Positions 1 through 5,378 of a stretch of 6,980 nucleotides of DNA are shown piece by piece. The stretch lies in assembly GCA_008501785.1 (NCBI GenBank), contig QQUD01000983.1:1-6980 (forward strand), given 5' to 3'. The DNA is from Chloroflexota bacterium (lineage in GTDB: Bacteria > Chloroflexota > Anaerolineae > Promineifilales > Promineifilaceae). A program made the translations under genes and the position numbers. Position 1 is the stretch's first letter, and the number at the start of each line of letters is the position of its first letter. The notes under the pieces were generated by a model. The model was not told the origin of the DNA. It was given only the letters and a program-made list of their open reading frames with translations, and did not search any database.

Positions 1-1
1 G

Positions 2-688
2 TGTTTTGCCGACTATTTGGTGGTGCCTCAAGAAGGTTGTGTGCGGTTGGAGAAGGATGTGCCACTGGAGATTGCGGCTTTGATTGGGTGTGCGGTGACG
101 ACGGGGGTGGGTGCGGTGTTGAATACGGCCGTTATCGAACCGGGCAGCTCCGTTGTCATTTATGGTGCAGGTGGTGTTGGCATCAACATTATCATGGGGG
201 CCAAACTAGCCGGTGCCAGCAAAATCATTGTGGTGGATACAAACGAGGTAAAGGGCGATATCGCTGCATCGTTTGGCGCAACTGATTTTGTGATGGCGCA
301 GCACGACACTGTAGCAGCAATAAAATCGTTGACAGAAGGGCGTGGGGCTGATTATGTGTTTGAGGCGGTGGGCATAACGGCCGTTCAAGAACAATGCCTC
401 GACGCCGTGCGTCCCGGTGGGATGGTTGTGTATGTGGGTTTGTCCGCAATGGGCAGCAGCACGAACTTGTCTGGTGCCATTATTGCTCGCCAGGAAAAGA
501 CAATTACTGGCTCATACTATGGCTCGGCTAATACAGCACGGGATTTCCCAAAGTATGCTGCATTGTACAAACAAGGGCTGCTCGATCTCGACCGCCTCAT
601 CTCTAAACGCTATACCCTTGATCAAATAAACGAAGCTTATGCGGAAATGCTCAACGGTGAAATTGCGCGGGGTGTGATTGTGTTTTAA
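2..688 (+). CDS. Zinc-type medium-chain alcohol dehydrogenase, 3' part (5'-truncated by window edge)
   Basis: This is the C-terminal 228 residues of a medium-chain dehydrogenase/reductase that oxidises an alcohol to an aldehyde with NAD(P) in the cytoplasm. Visible are the lead-in to the cofactor domain (IGCAVTTGVGAVLNTA), the Rossmann loop GAGGVG at bases 164-181, and an Asp at the end of the second strand (VVD, codon 236-238), which in this family favours NAD over NADP. The C-terminal pattern DLDRLISKRYTLDQINEA is typical of the zinc branch near class III and benzyl-alcohol-type enzymes. The Cys/His zinc ligands lie upstream of the window, so metal binding is inferred from similarity. The substrate cannot be told. 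The frame is open from base 2, and the in-frame ATG/GTG codons near the edge are internal. It ends with TAA at 686-688. No clear terminator follows; only a weak TTCCC/GGGAA stem at 704-722 without a U-run. Confidence 0.9.
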   Translation, partial: CFADYLVVPQEGCVRLEKDVPLEIAALIGCAVTTGVGAVLNTAVIEPGSSVVIYGAGGVGINIIMGAKLAGASKIIVVDTNEVKGDIAASFGATDFVMAQHDTVAAIKSLTEGRGADYVFEAVGITAVQEQCLDAVRPGGMVVYVGLSAMGSSTNLSGAIIARQEKTITGSYYGSANTARDFPKYAALYKQGLLDLDRLISKRYTLDQINEAYAEMLNGEIARGVIVF

Positions 689-692
689 TGAC

Positions 693-706
693 ATTTACTT
701 GACTTC
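693..706 (+). repeat. 14-bp direct repeat, copy 1
   Basis: ATTTACTTGACTTC here is identical to 5100-5113. The match extends outward as TGAC, with one extra base in the second copy. It sits five bases after the dehydrogenase stop. See the finding on possible base-pairing with the minus-strand RNA at 5014-5108. Confidence 0.6.
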
Positions 707-731
707 CCTTCGGATGTGGGAAAAATATGGG

Positions 732-763
732 TTGGGAAATGGCTAATAACGGCCGTTTATAAT
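732..763 (+). promoter_or_regulatory. Candidate promoter for the transporter gene
   Basis: A perfect -10 hexamer TATAAT lies at 758-763. No good -35 is found at 17 bases; TTGGGA at 732-737 is the nearest, with an over-long 20-base spacer, so activation or a -10-driven promoter is possible. One copy of the AACGGCCGTT palindrome (748-757) occupies the spacer directly next to the -10. Transcription would start near 770, giving a leader of about 65 nt. Confidence 0.5.
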
Positions 764-775
764 CTGGGGCCAGCA

Positions 776-806
776 ATTTTTTGCAGGAATAAATGCTGCA
801 AAAAAT
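776..806 (+). repeat. Inverted repeat (leader hairpin) upstream of transporter start
   Basis: ATTTTTTGCAG (776-786) and CTGCAAAAAAT (796-806) are perfect 11-bp inverted arms around a 9-base loop. It falls inside the predicted transporter leader, 16 bases before the Shine-Dalgarno. It could be an operator or an RNA hairpin influencing translation. The in-frame ATG at 793 lies in the loop and arm of this element, an argument against that ATG as the true start. Confidence 0.55.
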
Positions 807-822
807 CTGTGATTCGCTATCT

Positions 823-828
823 GGAGGA
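823..828 (+). promoter_or_regulatory. Shine-Dalgarno that fixes the transporter start
   Basis: GGAGGA ends six bases before ATG 835. The earlier in-frame ATG 793 has only AGGA at 785-788, within a hairpin arm, and would add 14 residues unlike the family's N-terminus. The start is therefore taken as 835. Confidence 0.8.
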
Positions 829-834
829 ACAAGG

Positions 835-3138
835 ATGAGCACACTCAATAATCATAATAACGAAGATATTACCCTGAGTCGTACACTCGGGTTGTTAGAC
901 ATCACCATGATTGGTGTGGGAGCCATGATTGGGGCCGGGATTTTTGTGTTAACCGGCATCGCTGCTGGTGAAGCGGGGCCAGCTTTGGTGCTGGCCTTTT
1001 TGCTGAACGGCATTGTCACGACCTTTACGGCACTCTCCTATGCAGAGTTGGGGTCGGCATTCCCGGAAGCGGGTGGGGGGTATTTGTGGGTGAAAGAAGG
1101 CATGGGGGGCACGCAAGGCTTCTTAGCAGGCTGGATGAGCTGGTTTGCTCATGCAGTTGCCTGTTCGTTGTATGGTCTGGGGTTCGGCCGTTTTGCGGTT
1201 GAACTCATCTCACTCGGGTATCCAGAAATACACAACAATGCTAACGTACTCACCCTCATTTTTATGGCATTGATTGTGGCCCTGTTTTCATACATCAATG
1301 TGCGTGGGGCCAGTGAAGCAGGTCTGGTTGGCAATATTGTGACCATTGCCAAAGTCATTATTTTGACAATATTCATCGTAATTGGCATTCGGGCGATGAC
1401 ACAGCAGCCTGATTTGAACGTCTTTACTGATAACTTTTTACCACACGGGTTAGGCGGCGTGTTTGTGGCGATGGGGTTGACCTTTATTGCCTTTGAAGGG
1501 TATGAAATCATTGCCCAAAGTGGTGAAGAAGTCAAAGACCCGATGCGAAATATTCCACGCGCTATTTTCATCTCCATTATCATTGTGGTGATCATTTATG
1601 TGTTAGTCGCATTAGTTGCTATCGGTGCAGTTAATGTGCCAGGTGGCGAAATGCCGGTGTGGGAATATCTGGCAGAAGCGCGGGAAGTGGCGATTGTGCG
1701 CGCGGCTGAACAATTTATGGGTCGATGGGGGGGCATTCTCATTTTGATCAGCGGTCTAGCCTCAACGATGTCGGCGCTGAATGCGACGGTTTACTCATCA
1801 TCCCGCGTCTCATTTGCGATGGGGCGGGATAATAATTTGCCAGCAGTTTTTGGTCGGATTCATTCACGATTCCATACACCTCATTGGGCAGTGATCATTT
1901 CTGCTGTGCTGATTATTGTCATGGCCGTGTCATTGCCGATTGATGAGGTGGCAAAAGCGGCCGATGTGATGTTCCTATTTATGTTTGCACAAGTGAATAT
2001 TACCTTGATGACGCTGCGACGACGGCGACCTGATTTGGAACGTGGTTATCTGGTTCCCTGGTTCCCCTGGCCGGCCGTGATTGGTATTGTTTCGAATATG
2101 GCGCTGGCCATCTTCTTAGCTGTGGAAACGGGGCGTGTGGGTATTGTCACAATTGTGTGGATTTCTATTGGGATGATGCTGTATTGGGGTTATTTCCGTA
2201 CAAAAGAGCGGATGGAACGGCCGAAAGAGGTGCTGCATCAAGAAGCATTGGTTTCCGTCAATTACTCGGTGTGTGTGCCGGTTGCTGACGAAGCACATGC
2301 CGCAGATTTGGGTCGATTGGGCAGCATGTTGGCTCGTGACCGAGGGGGCGAGGTGCTGGCTTTGAATGTGATTAAGGTGCCGTCTACGCTGAAGCTGACA
2401 GACGGCCGTTACTTCCTCAAAGAACGTCGCCCCATTTTGCAAATAGTCATTGATCAGGCGAAACAGCTAGACGTGCCGGTACAAACGATGTTGCGCTTGG
2501 GCCGGTCTGTGCCCGAAGCAATCACCAAAACAGTTACAGAAAATGCCAGCGATATGATTGTGTTTGGTTGGCCTGGGGTTTCTGGTTCGAATGAGCAGTT
2601 ATTTGGCTCAGTGATAGACCATGTGATTGCGAATCCACCGGCAGACACGGCGGTGGTCCGTTTGCGTGAGATGAGACCATTTAGGCGGATATTGGTGCCG
2701 GTGGCTGGGGGGCAAAACGGCCGTTTAGCTCTCACCACCGCCATTGCCTTAGCGCGCAGCACGCCAGAGCCGTCACAAGTCGTATTGCTGCACATCACGC
2801 TGCCAGATGTCGATGAAACGACCGCCGAAGCACGTGCCAGGAATGCTTTCCGCCGCGCCTACGAAGGCAACAGCTACGAATCTGTTGAAAAGCAAACGTT
2901 AGCAGCCAACACTCCATTAGAAGGCATTCTGAGTGCTGCTGAAGGTAGCGATCTGATTGTGATTGGGGCCACGAAAGAATCTTTGTTCCGCAATTTGTTG
3001 ATGGGCAATGTCGCGCAGCAGGTTGCTGAACAAGCGGAGGTCCCGGTTATTATTGTGAAGCGACGCAGTTCGGCGGTAGCGGCCGTTTTGCGCGAAACCA
3101 TCCTTCCCCCAATTTTGCGATCAGCCAAACTGCGCTAA
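835..3138 (+). CDS. APC-superfamily amino acid permease with tandem C-terminal universal stress (USP) domains
   Basis: This 767-aa inner-membrane protein combines a 12-helix amino acid/cation transporter with two cytoplasmic USP domains. Helix 1 (about 21-41) carries the glycine-rich GVGAMIGAGIF substrate/ion-binding segment. SYAELGSAFPEAGGGY (68-83) and the helix-6 motif AFEGYE followed by EEVKDP (219-236) are hallmarks of the superfamily. Helices continue to about residue 452. USP domain 1 spans about 472-610 and keeps the nucleotide motif G-x2-G-x9-G-S (G578, G581, G591-S592). USP domain 2 begins at RRILVPVAGG (617-626) and has G711-x2-K714-x9-G724-N725, so the second Gly and the Ser/Thr are replaced and ATP binding is doubtful. 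The tail probably regulates transport in response to nucleotide or stress; this is known only loosely for such fusions. The substrate is most likely an amino acid or amine. Start chosen at ATG 835 by its GGAGGA site. The gene is likely monocistronic: its own promoter precedes it and an inverted repeat follows it. Confidence 0.92.
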   Translation: MSTLNNHNNEDITLSRTLGLLDITMIGVGAMIGAGIFVLTGIAAGEAGPALVLAFLLNGIVTTFTALSYAELGSAFPEAGGGYLWVKEGMGGTQGFLAGWMSWFAHAVACSLYGLGFGRFAVELISLGYPEIHNNANVLTLIFMALIVALFSYINVRGASEAGLVGNIVTIAKVIILTIFIVIGIRAMTQQPDLNVFTDNFLPHGLGGVFVAMGLTFIAFEGYEIIAQSGEEVKDPMRNIPRAIFISIIIVVIIYVLVALVAIGAVNVPGGEMPVWEYLAEAREVAIVRAAEQFMGRWGGILILISGLASTMSALNATVYSSSRVSFAMGRDNNLPAVFGRIHSRFHTPHWAVIISAVLIIVMAVSLPIDEVAKAADVMFLFMFAQVNITLMTLRRRRPDLERGYLVPWFPWPAVIGIVSNMALAIFLAVETGRVGIVTIVWISIGMMLYWGYFRTKERMERPKEVLHQEALVSVNYSVCVPVADEAHAADLGRLGSMLARDRGGEVLALNVIKVPSTLKLTDGRYFLKERRPILQIVIDQAKQLDVPVQTMLRLGRSVPEAITKTVTENASDMIVFGWPGVSGSNEQLFGSVIDHVIANPPADTAVVRLREMRPFRRILVPVAGGQNGRLALTTAIALARSTPEPSQVVLLHITLPDVDETTAEARARNAFRRAYEGNSYESVEKQTLAANTPLEGILSAAEGSDLIVIGATKESLFRNLLMGNVAQQVAEQAEVPVIIVKRRSSAVAAVLRETILPPILRSAKLR

Positions 3139-3147
3139 CCACGTTTC

Positions 3148-3206
3148 AGATTGGACCAATTTACAACAAGTTTGCTTTCGAATAAGCAAGAAAATTGGTC
3201 CAATCT
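3148..3206. terminator. Long inverted repeat behind the transporter, possible terminator
   Basis: AGATTGGACCAATTT (3148-3162) and its exact complement AAATTGGTCCAATCT (3192-3206) form 15-bp perfect arms. A second stem, TTGCTT/AAGCAA (3172-3177, 3184-3189), sits inside. It starts nine bases after the transporter stop, where a terminator is expected, but only TTTG follows, so it is not a classical U-run terminator. Each arm is itself nearly palindromic (ATTGG-A-CCAAT), so a protein-binding site is an alternative. Confidence 0.5.
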
Positions 3207-3249
3207 TTGTAAACTCATCCCAATTCCCCTTTGTGAATTGTTGTACTAT

Positions 3250-3285
3250 CACAACAAGTGTTGTGTTGATGCAACAAACTGTTGA
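3250..3285. promoter_or_regulatory. Operator-like cluster of TGTTG/CAACA dyads
   Basis: CACAACA (3250-3256) and TGTTGTG (3259-3265) form a 7-bp dyad with a 2-base centre. TGTTG (3264-3268) and CAACA (3272-3276) form a second one around ATG. A fifth copy, TGTTG at 3280-3284, overlaps the -35 box. Five copies of one pentamer, in both orientations within 36 bases and abutting a strong promoter, suggest a repressor or activator site. The binding protein is unknown. Confidence 0.5.
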
Positions 3286-3310
3286 CAAGCCGTGTCAAAT
3301 CATTTATTAT
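3282..3310 (+). promoter_or_regulatory. Strong sigma-70-type promoter for the repeat leader and ATPase
   Basis: The -35 TTGACA (3282-3287) is perfect and the -10 TATTAT (3305-3310) matches five of six consensus bases, with an exact 17-base spacer. Transcription would begin near 3316-3318, so the whole 24-bp repeat array would be transcribed as the ATPase 5' leader of about 160 nt. Confidence 0.75.
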
Positions 3311-3469
3311 AGCCTCAACTTTTATGATCATTACAGTTGAAACTATTATTGTGATCGTAGTTGAAACTATCAATCTGATCAAAGTTGGAACTATTAATTG
3401 GATAAAAGTCGAGACTAGTGTGTTTTTAAAAGTTTCGACTATAATAGTTGAAACTTTAATAAAGAATGT
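3311..3469 (+). repeat. Array of about seven imperfect 24-bp tandem repeats
   Basis: Units start at 3311, 3335, 3359, 3383 and 3407 (exact 24-base steps), then 3431 (shortened to 15 bases) and 3446. Each opens with a conserved dyad of the form AGTTGAAACT followed by about 14 less conserved, A/T-rich bases. In units 1-3 these include TGATC. The core AGT....ACT is kept in units 2-7; unit 1 is the most degraded (AGCCTCAACT). The array begins at the -10 box and ends just before the ATPase start, so it is probably transcribed. Possible roles: multiple operator sites, a repeat RNA, or iteron-like sites. It is not a CRISPR array: the period is too short and there are no full-length spacers. Confidence 0.8.
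3429..3457 (+). promoter_or_regulatory. Hairpin formed by the last two repeat units
   Basis: AAAGTTTCGACT (3429-3440) and AGTTGAAACTTT (3446-3457) pair over 12 positions with a single G-U wobble around the loop TATAA. It ends about 12 bases before the GGTGG ribosome-binding candidate at 3470-3474. A following U-run is absent, so a role in attenuation, RNA processing or translation control is possible but unproven. Confidence 0.55.
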
Positions 3470-3478
3470 GGTGGATTT

Positions 3479-4951
3479 GTGAAAGCATTTGTTGGCAGAC
3501 ATCGAGAATTAGAGCTGCTGGATGATTTATGGCAAAGCGATGACGCAACCATGATTATCTTGTCTGGTCGGCGTCGGGTTGGTAAAACTCGGCTGTTGAC
3601 GCATTGGTTGCAGCAGCATCATCCTGATGACGGGATGTATTGGATGGCTGAACCAACTTCAGCTGCGGATCAACTGCGCTCGTTTTCACAAGCCTTTTTG
3701 GGATTTGTAGACCCAGAAACACCCGTACCCCCTGATTTCACTTACGCTACCTGGGAACAAGCCCTCAGTCAATTGGCAACTTATGCGCGTCATCGACGCA
3801 TGTCCATTTTCATGGATGAAATCACTTATGTGATTGATGTGAACTCTGATTTTGTTGGTACGTTGCAAAAGGTGTGGGATCATCGGCTGAATCAAACGCA
3901 TGTGATGTTGGCGCTTTCTGGTTCACAAATGGGGTTAATGCGAAAATACCTGCTTGATTATGATGCGCCACTTTATGGACGCGCTACAGCCCAAATGCAG
4001 CTCCCACCATTGCCGTTTAGCGCTACCCATCAATATTTCCCCGAATATAGTGCCGAAGAACGGTTGCGTTTACATGCTATTTGGGGTGGCGTGCCTGCCT
4101 ATTGGGAACGACTGGACCCCAATAAATCGATTGAACAAAACTTGCGCCGCAACGTCTTGCCGTCGTATTCATGGATGGTCGATGAAAGCCGCATCTTGTT
4201 GCAAGATTTCATTACCGATATGCATAATTATGTGGGCACGCTGCGAGCCATCGCGGGTGAATTGCAAACGTTAAGCGAAATTGCGCGTCGTATTGGCATT
4301 GCCAACACTAAAATTTCATTTTACCTGGGGAAACTGCGCGATACGCGCTTTATACAGCGCCGTGTGCCGGTGACCAAATTGCATACGAACTGGCGACGCG
4401 GTCGTTACTTCATTGTTGATCCCTATCTCCGATTTTTCTACCGCTTTGTCTCCACGCAGCAAAGCAAGCTGGCACTAGGGCAAATAGATTATGTACTGAA
4501 CATCATTACAGAAAAGATGCCAGCATTTATGGAGATGTATACCTGGCCAGAACTTTGCTGTGAGTGGTTGCTGCTGGCCAGTACCAACGGCAAGATTCCA
4601 TTACAGGTTGATGAGGTGGGCAGTGAGTGGAAAAAAGACGGGGAGTTGCGGGTGATTGGTGTGAGTGATGAGACGCGTACATTGGTCATTGGTGATTGTT
4701 ACATGCGTGAGGAAGCTGCTGGGTTGGATGAACTAGAAGAATTGGCGGAAAAAGCAGCAAAGATTATGCCAAATGAGCCTTATGAAGTTTACTATATTGG
4801 GTTTTCTTCTAGCGGATGGACACAACTGGCGCATGAACAAGCGGAAGCGATTGTAGAAAAGCGCTGCCGCAAAAAGTGGAATTTTCACGGCGTTCGGCTG
4901 TTGGGATTGGATGAAATAGACGCTGACTTGTTGCAATGGTCTATTTCTTAA
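3479..4951 (+). CDS. Archaeal-type P-loop ATPase with winged helix and degenerate DUF234/nuclease-like C-terminus
   Basis: This 490-aa protein belongs to the archaeal ATPase (ATPase_2) family of STAND/AAA-like NTPases. Its N-terminus, FVGRHRELELLDDLW, is the family's opening box. Walker A is GRRRVGKT (30-37), Walker B is SIFMDEITY (109-117) and a sensor-like LALSGSQ lies at 144-150. A winged helix covers about 254-296 (LSEIARRIGIANTKISFYLGKL). The C-terminal DUF234-like part contains EVGSEWKKDGEL and VIGDCYM. In family members with the PD-(D/E)xK pattern these positions read like E-I-D and E-C-K, so the catalytic acids and lysine appear lost. The cellular role of the family is poorly known; ATP-driven DNA or RNA transactions or defence are plausible. 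The GTG start (GTGA overlaps a TGA stop) has a modest GGTGG site four bases upstream. It is preceded by its own promoter and repeat leader and lacks the palindrome common in the flanks, hinting at transfer. Confidence 0.85.
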   Translation: MKAFVGRHRELELLDDLWQSDDATMIILSGRRRVGKTRLLTHWLQQHHPDDGMYWMAEPTSAADQLRSFSQAFLGFVDPETPVPPDFTYATWEQALSQLATYARHRRMSIFMDEITYVIDVNSDFVGTLQKVWDHRLNQTHVMLALSGSQMGLMRKYLLDYDAPLYGRATAQMQLPPLPFSATHQYFPEYSAEERLRLHAIWGGVPAYWERLDPNKSIEQNLRRNVLPSYSWMVDESRILLQDFITDMHNYVGTLRAIAGELQTLSEIARRIGIANTKISFYLGKLRDTRFIQRRVPVTKLHTNWRRGRYFIVDPYLRFFYRFVSTQQSKLALGQIDYVLNIITEKMPAFMEMYTWPELCCEWLLLASTNGKIPLQVDEVGSEWKKDGELRVIGVSDETRTLVIGDCYMREEAAGLDELEELAEKAAKIMPNEPYEVYYIGFSSSGWTQLAHEQAEAIVEKRCRKKWNFHGVRLLGLDEIDADLLQWSIS

Positions 4952-4965
4952 CATTGATTATTTCT

Positions 4966-5012
4966 ACTTGCTCCAGACAGTTTCTGACTGTATCGGGTTC
5001 TGTATAGCAAGT
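4966..5012. repeat. Nested inverted repeat after the ATPase gene
   Basis: Outer arms are ACTTGCT (4966-4972) and AGCAAGT (5006-5012); an inner stem ACAGT/ACTGT lies at 4977-4991. It follows the ATPase stop by 14 bases. On the plus strand it is followed by A-rich sequence, not T, so it is not an intrinsic terminator for the ATPase, though it may protect the mRNA end. Confidence 0.35.
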
Positions 5013-5013
5013 T

Positions 5014-5059
5014 AAAAAGAAAAAGCCCTTCACAAACCGGCCAAGATTGTGTGAAGGGC
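5014..5059 (-). terminator. Intrinsic terminator on the minus strand
   Basis: GCCCTTCACA (5025-5034) and TGTGAAGGGC (5050-5059) are perfect 10-bp arms with a 15-base loop. Read on the minus strand the stem is followed at once by TTTTTCTTTTT (5024-5014). No protein gene on that strand precedes it, so it implies a minus-strand RNA. Confidence 0.8.
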
Positions 5060-5108
5060 CTTGCCCATGAGATGGGCTGCCCGTAGGAACGGGCTGACTA
5101 TTTACTTG
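5014..5108 (-). ncRNA. Candidate small RNA, three tandem hairpins (sRNA B)
   Basis: A minus-strand transcript of about 95 nt is predicted from its own promoter to an intrinsic terminator. In transcript order it has a single-stranded 5' end, hairpin 1 GCCCGT-UCCU-ACGGGC (5094-5079), hairpin 2 GCCCAU-CUC-AUGGGC (5077-5063) and the terminator hairpin. Hairpins 1 and 2 are perfect 6-bp stems separated by a single A, with pyrimidine-only loops (UCCU, CUC) of the sort that can pair with Shine-Dalgarno sequences. No known RNA family is recognised, and no open frame of note is present. Plus-strand transcription would form the same stems, but the polarity of the T-tract supports the minus strand. Confidence 0.5.
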
Positions 5109-5113
5109 ACTTC
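5100..5113 (+). repeat. 14-bp direct repeat, copy 2
   Basis: Identical to 693-706 (ATTTACTTGACTTC). Here it spans the predicted 5' end of sRNA B, so that RNA would start with sequence complementary to the first copy. Confidence 0.6.
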
Positions 5114-5114
5114 A

Positions 5115-5144
5115 TTTGTACCATTTTCCCGGTATGCTCGTCAA
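5115..5144 (-). promoter_or_regulatory. Candidate minus-strand promoter for sRNA B
   Basis: On the minus strand, TTGACG (5144-5139) and TACAAA (5120-5115) are separated by 18 bases. The -35 is five of six and the -10 four of six matches to consensus. The predicted start is near 5107-5108. A dyad ACAAT-N5-ATTGT (5166-5180) lies just upstream and could be an operator. Confidence 0.45.
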
Positions 5145-5197
5145 GCTTTGTCCCATCTCGAATTTACAATTGCATATTGTTAAATGTGTTGTTGTTC

Positions 5198-5219
5198 TAA
5201 ACAAGCCTCAGTTTGTTTA
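5198..5219. repeat. Inverted repeat in the region between the two small RNAs
   Basis: TAAACAA (5198-5204) and TTGTTTA (5213-5219) are perfect 7-bp arms with an 8-base loop. No T-run follows on either strand. Function unknown. Confidence 0.35.
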
Positions 5220-5250
5220 TGTTGCCTGATGACTGAATGAAATGGTTTGA

Positions 5251-5266
5251 GGAAACGGCCGTTTCC
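5251..5266. repeat. 16-bp perfect palindrome containing AACGGCCGTT
   Basis: GGAAACGGCCGTTTCC is symmetric over all 16 bases. It is an intergenic copy of a highly iterated palindrome. Other exact AACGGCCGTT copies start at 376, 748, 2716, 5789, 5864 and 6768; near copies sharing ACGGCCGT are at 125-132 and 2402-2409. One 8-mer of this kind is expected about 0.1 times in 7 kb, while nine are seen. Confidence 0.8.
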
Positions 5267-5282
5267 CACCCCTTGCCACCTG

Positions 5283-5338
5283 CACAGCAATCAATGTGTG
5301 CGCAGTTTTAAGAAATTGCGCACACATTGGCGGCTGTG
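5283..5338. repeat. Long interrupted hairpin with 12-bp perfect arms
   Basis: AATGTGTGCGCA (5293-5304) and TGCGCACACATT (5317-5328) are exact complements around a 12-base loop. A second stem, CACAGC/GCTGTG (5283-5288, 5333-5338), continues it beyond a 4x4 internal loop, and weaker pairing extends outward. It lies between the two minus-strand small RNAs. It could be an operator, a processing site or part of a miniature element. No T-run follows on either strand within the hairpin edge, although the terminator of the neighbouring RNA is adjacent. Confidence 0.6.
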
Positions 5339-5345
5339 TGCTGCC

Positions 5346-5378
5346 AAACAAAAAAGCTAGTGTGTCACCACTAGCTTT
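5346..5378 (-). terminator. Intrinsic terminator of sRNA A, minus strand
   Basis: AAAGCTAGTG (5353-5362) and CACTAGCTTT (5369-5378) form a perfect 10-bp stem with loop TGTCAC. On the minus strand it runs into six T's (5355-5350, partly in the stem), G and three more T's. The plus-strand side has only TTTCG, so minus polarity is favoured. Confidence 0.8.

Noticed and set aside
1..285. Plus-strand frame 1 open reading frame at the window start
   Set aside because: Overlaps the dehydrogenase in another frame and encodes a Cys/Gly/Trp-rich string without protein character.
704..722. Intrinsic terminator of the dehydrogenase
   Set aside because: Only a 5-bp stem (TTCCC/GGGAA) followed by A's, not T's.
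1149..1595. Minus-strand open frame of 148 codons inside the transporter
   Set aside because: It is the antisense of well-conserved membrane helices of the permease and has no independent support.
3311..3469. CRISPR-like array (units contain GTTGAAAC, common at CRISPR repeat ends)
   Set aside because: The period is only 24 bases, with about 10 conserved and 14 partly conserved; there are no spacers of normal length and no cas genes nearby.
3215..3502. Minus-strand open frame of 95 codons across the repeat array
   Set aside because: The repeat period is a multiple of three, so open frames persist on both strands; no Shine-Dalgarno, and the apparent protein is only the repeat translated.
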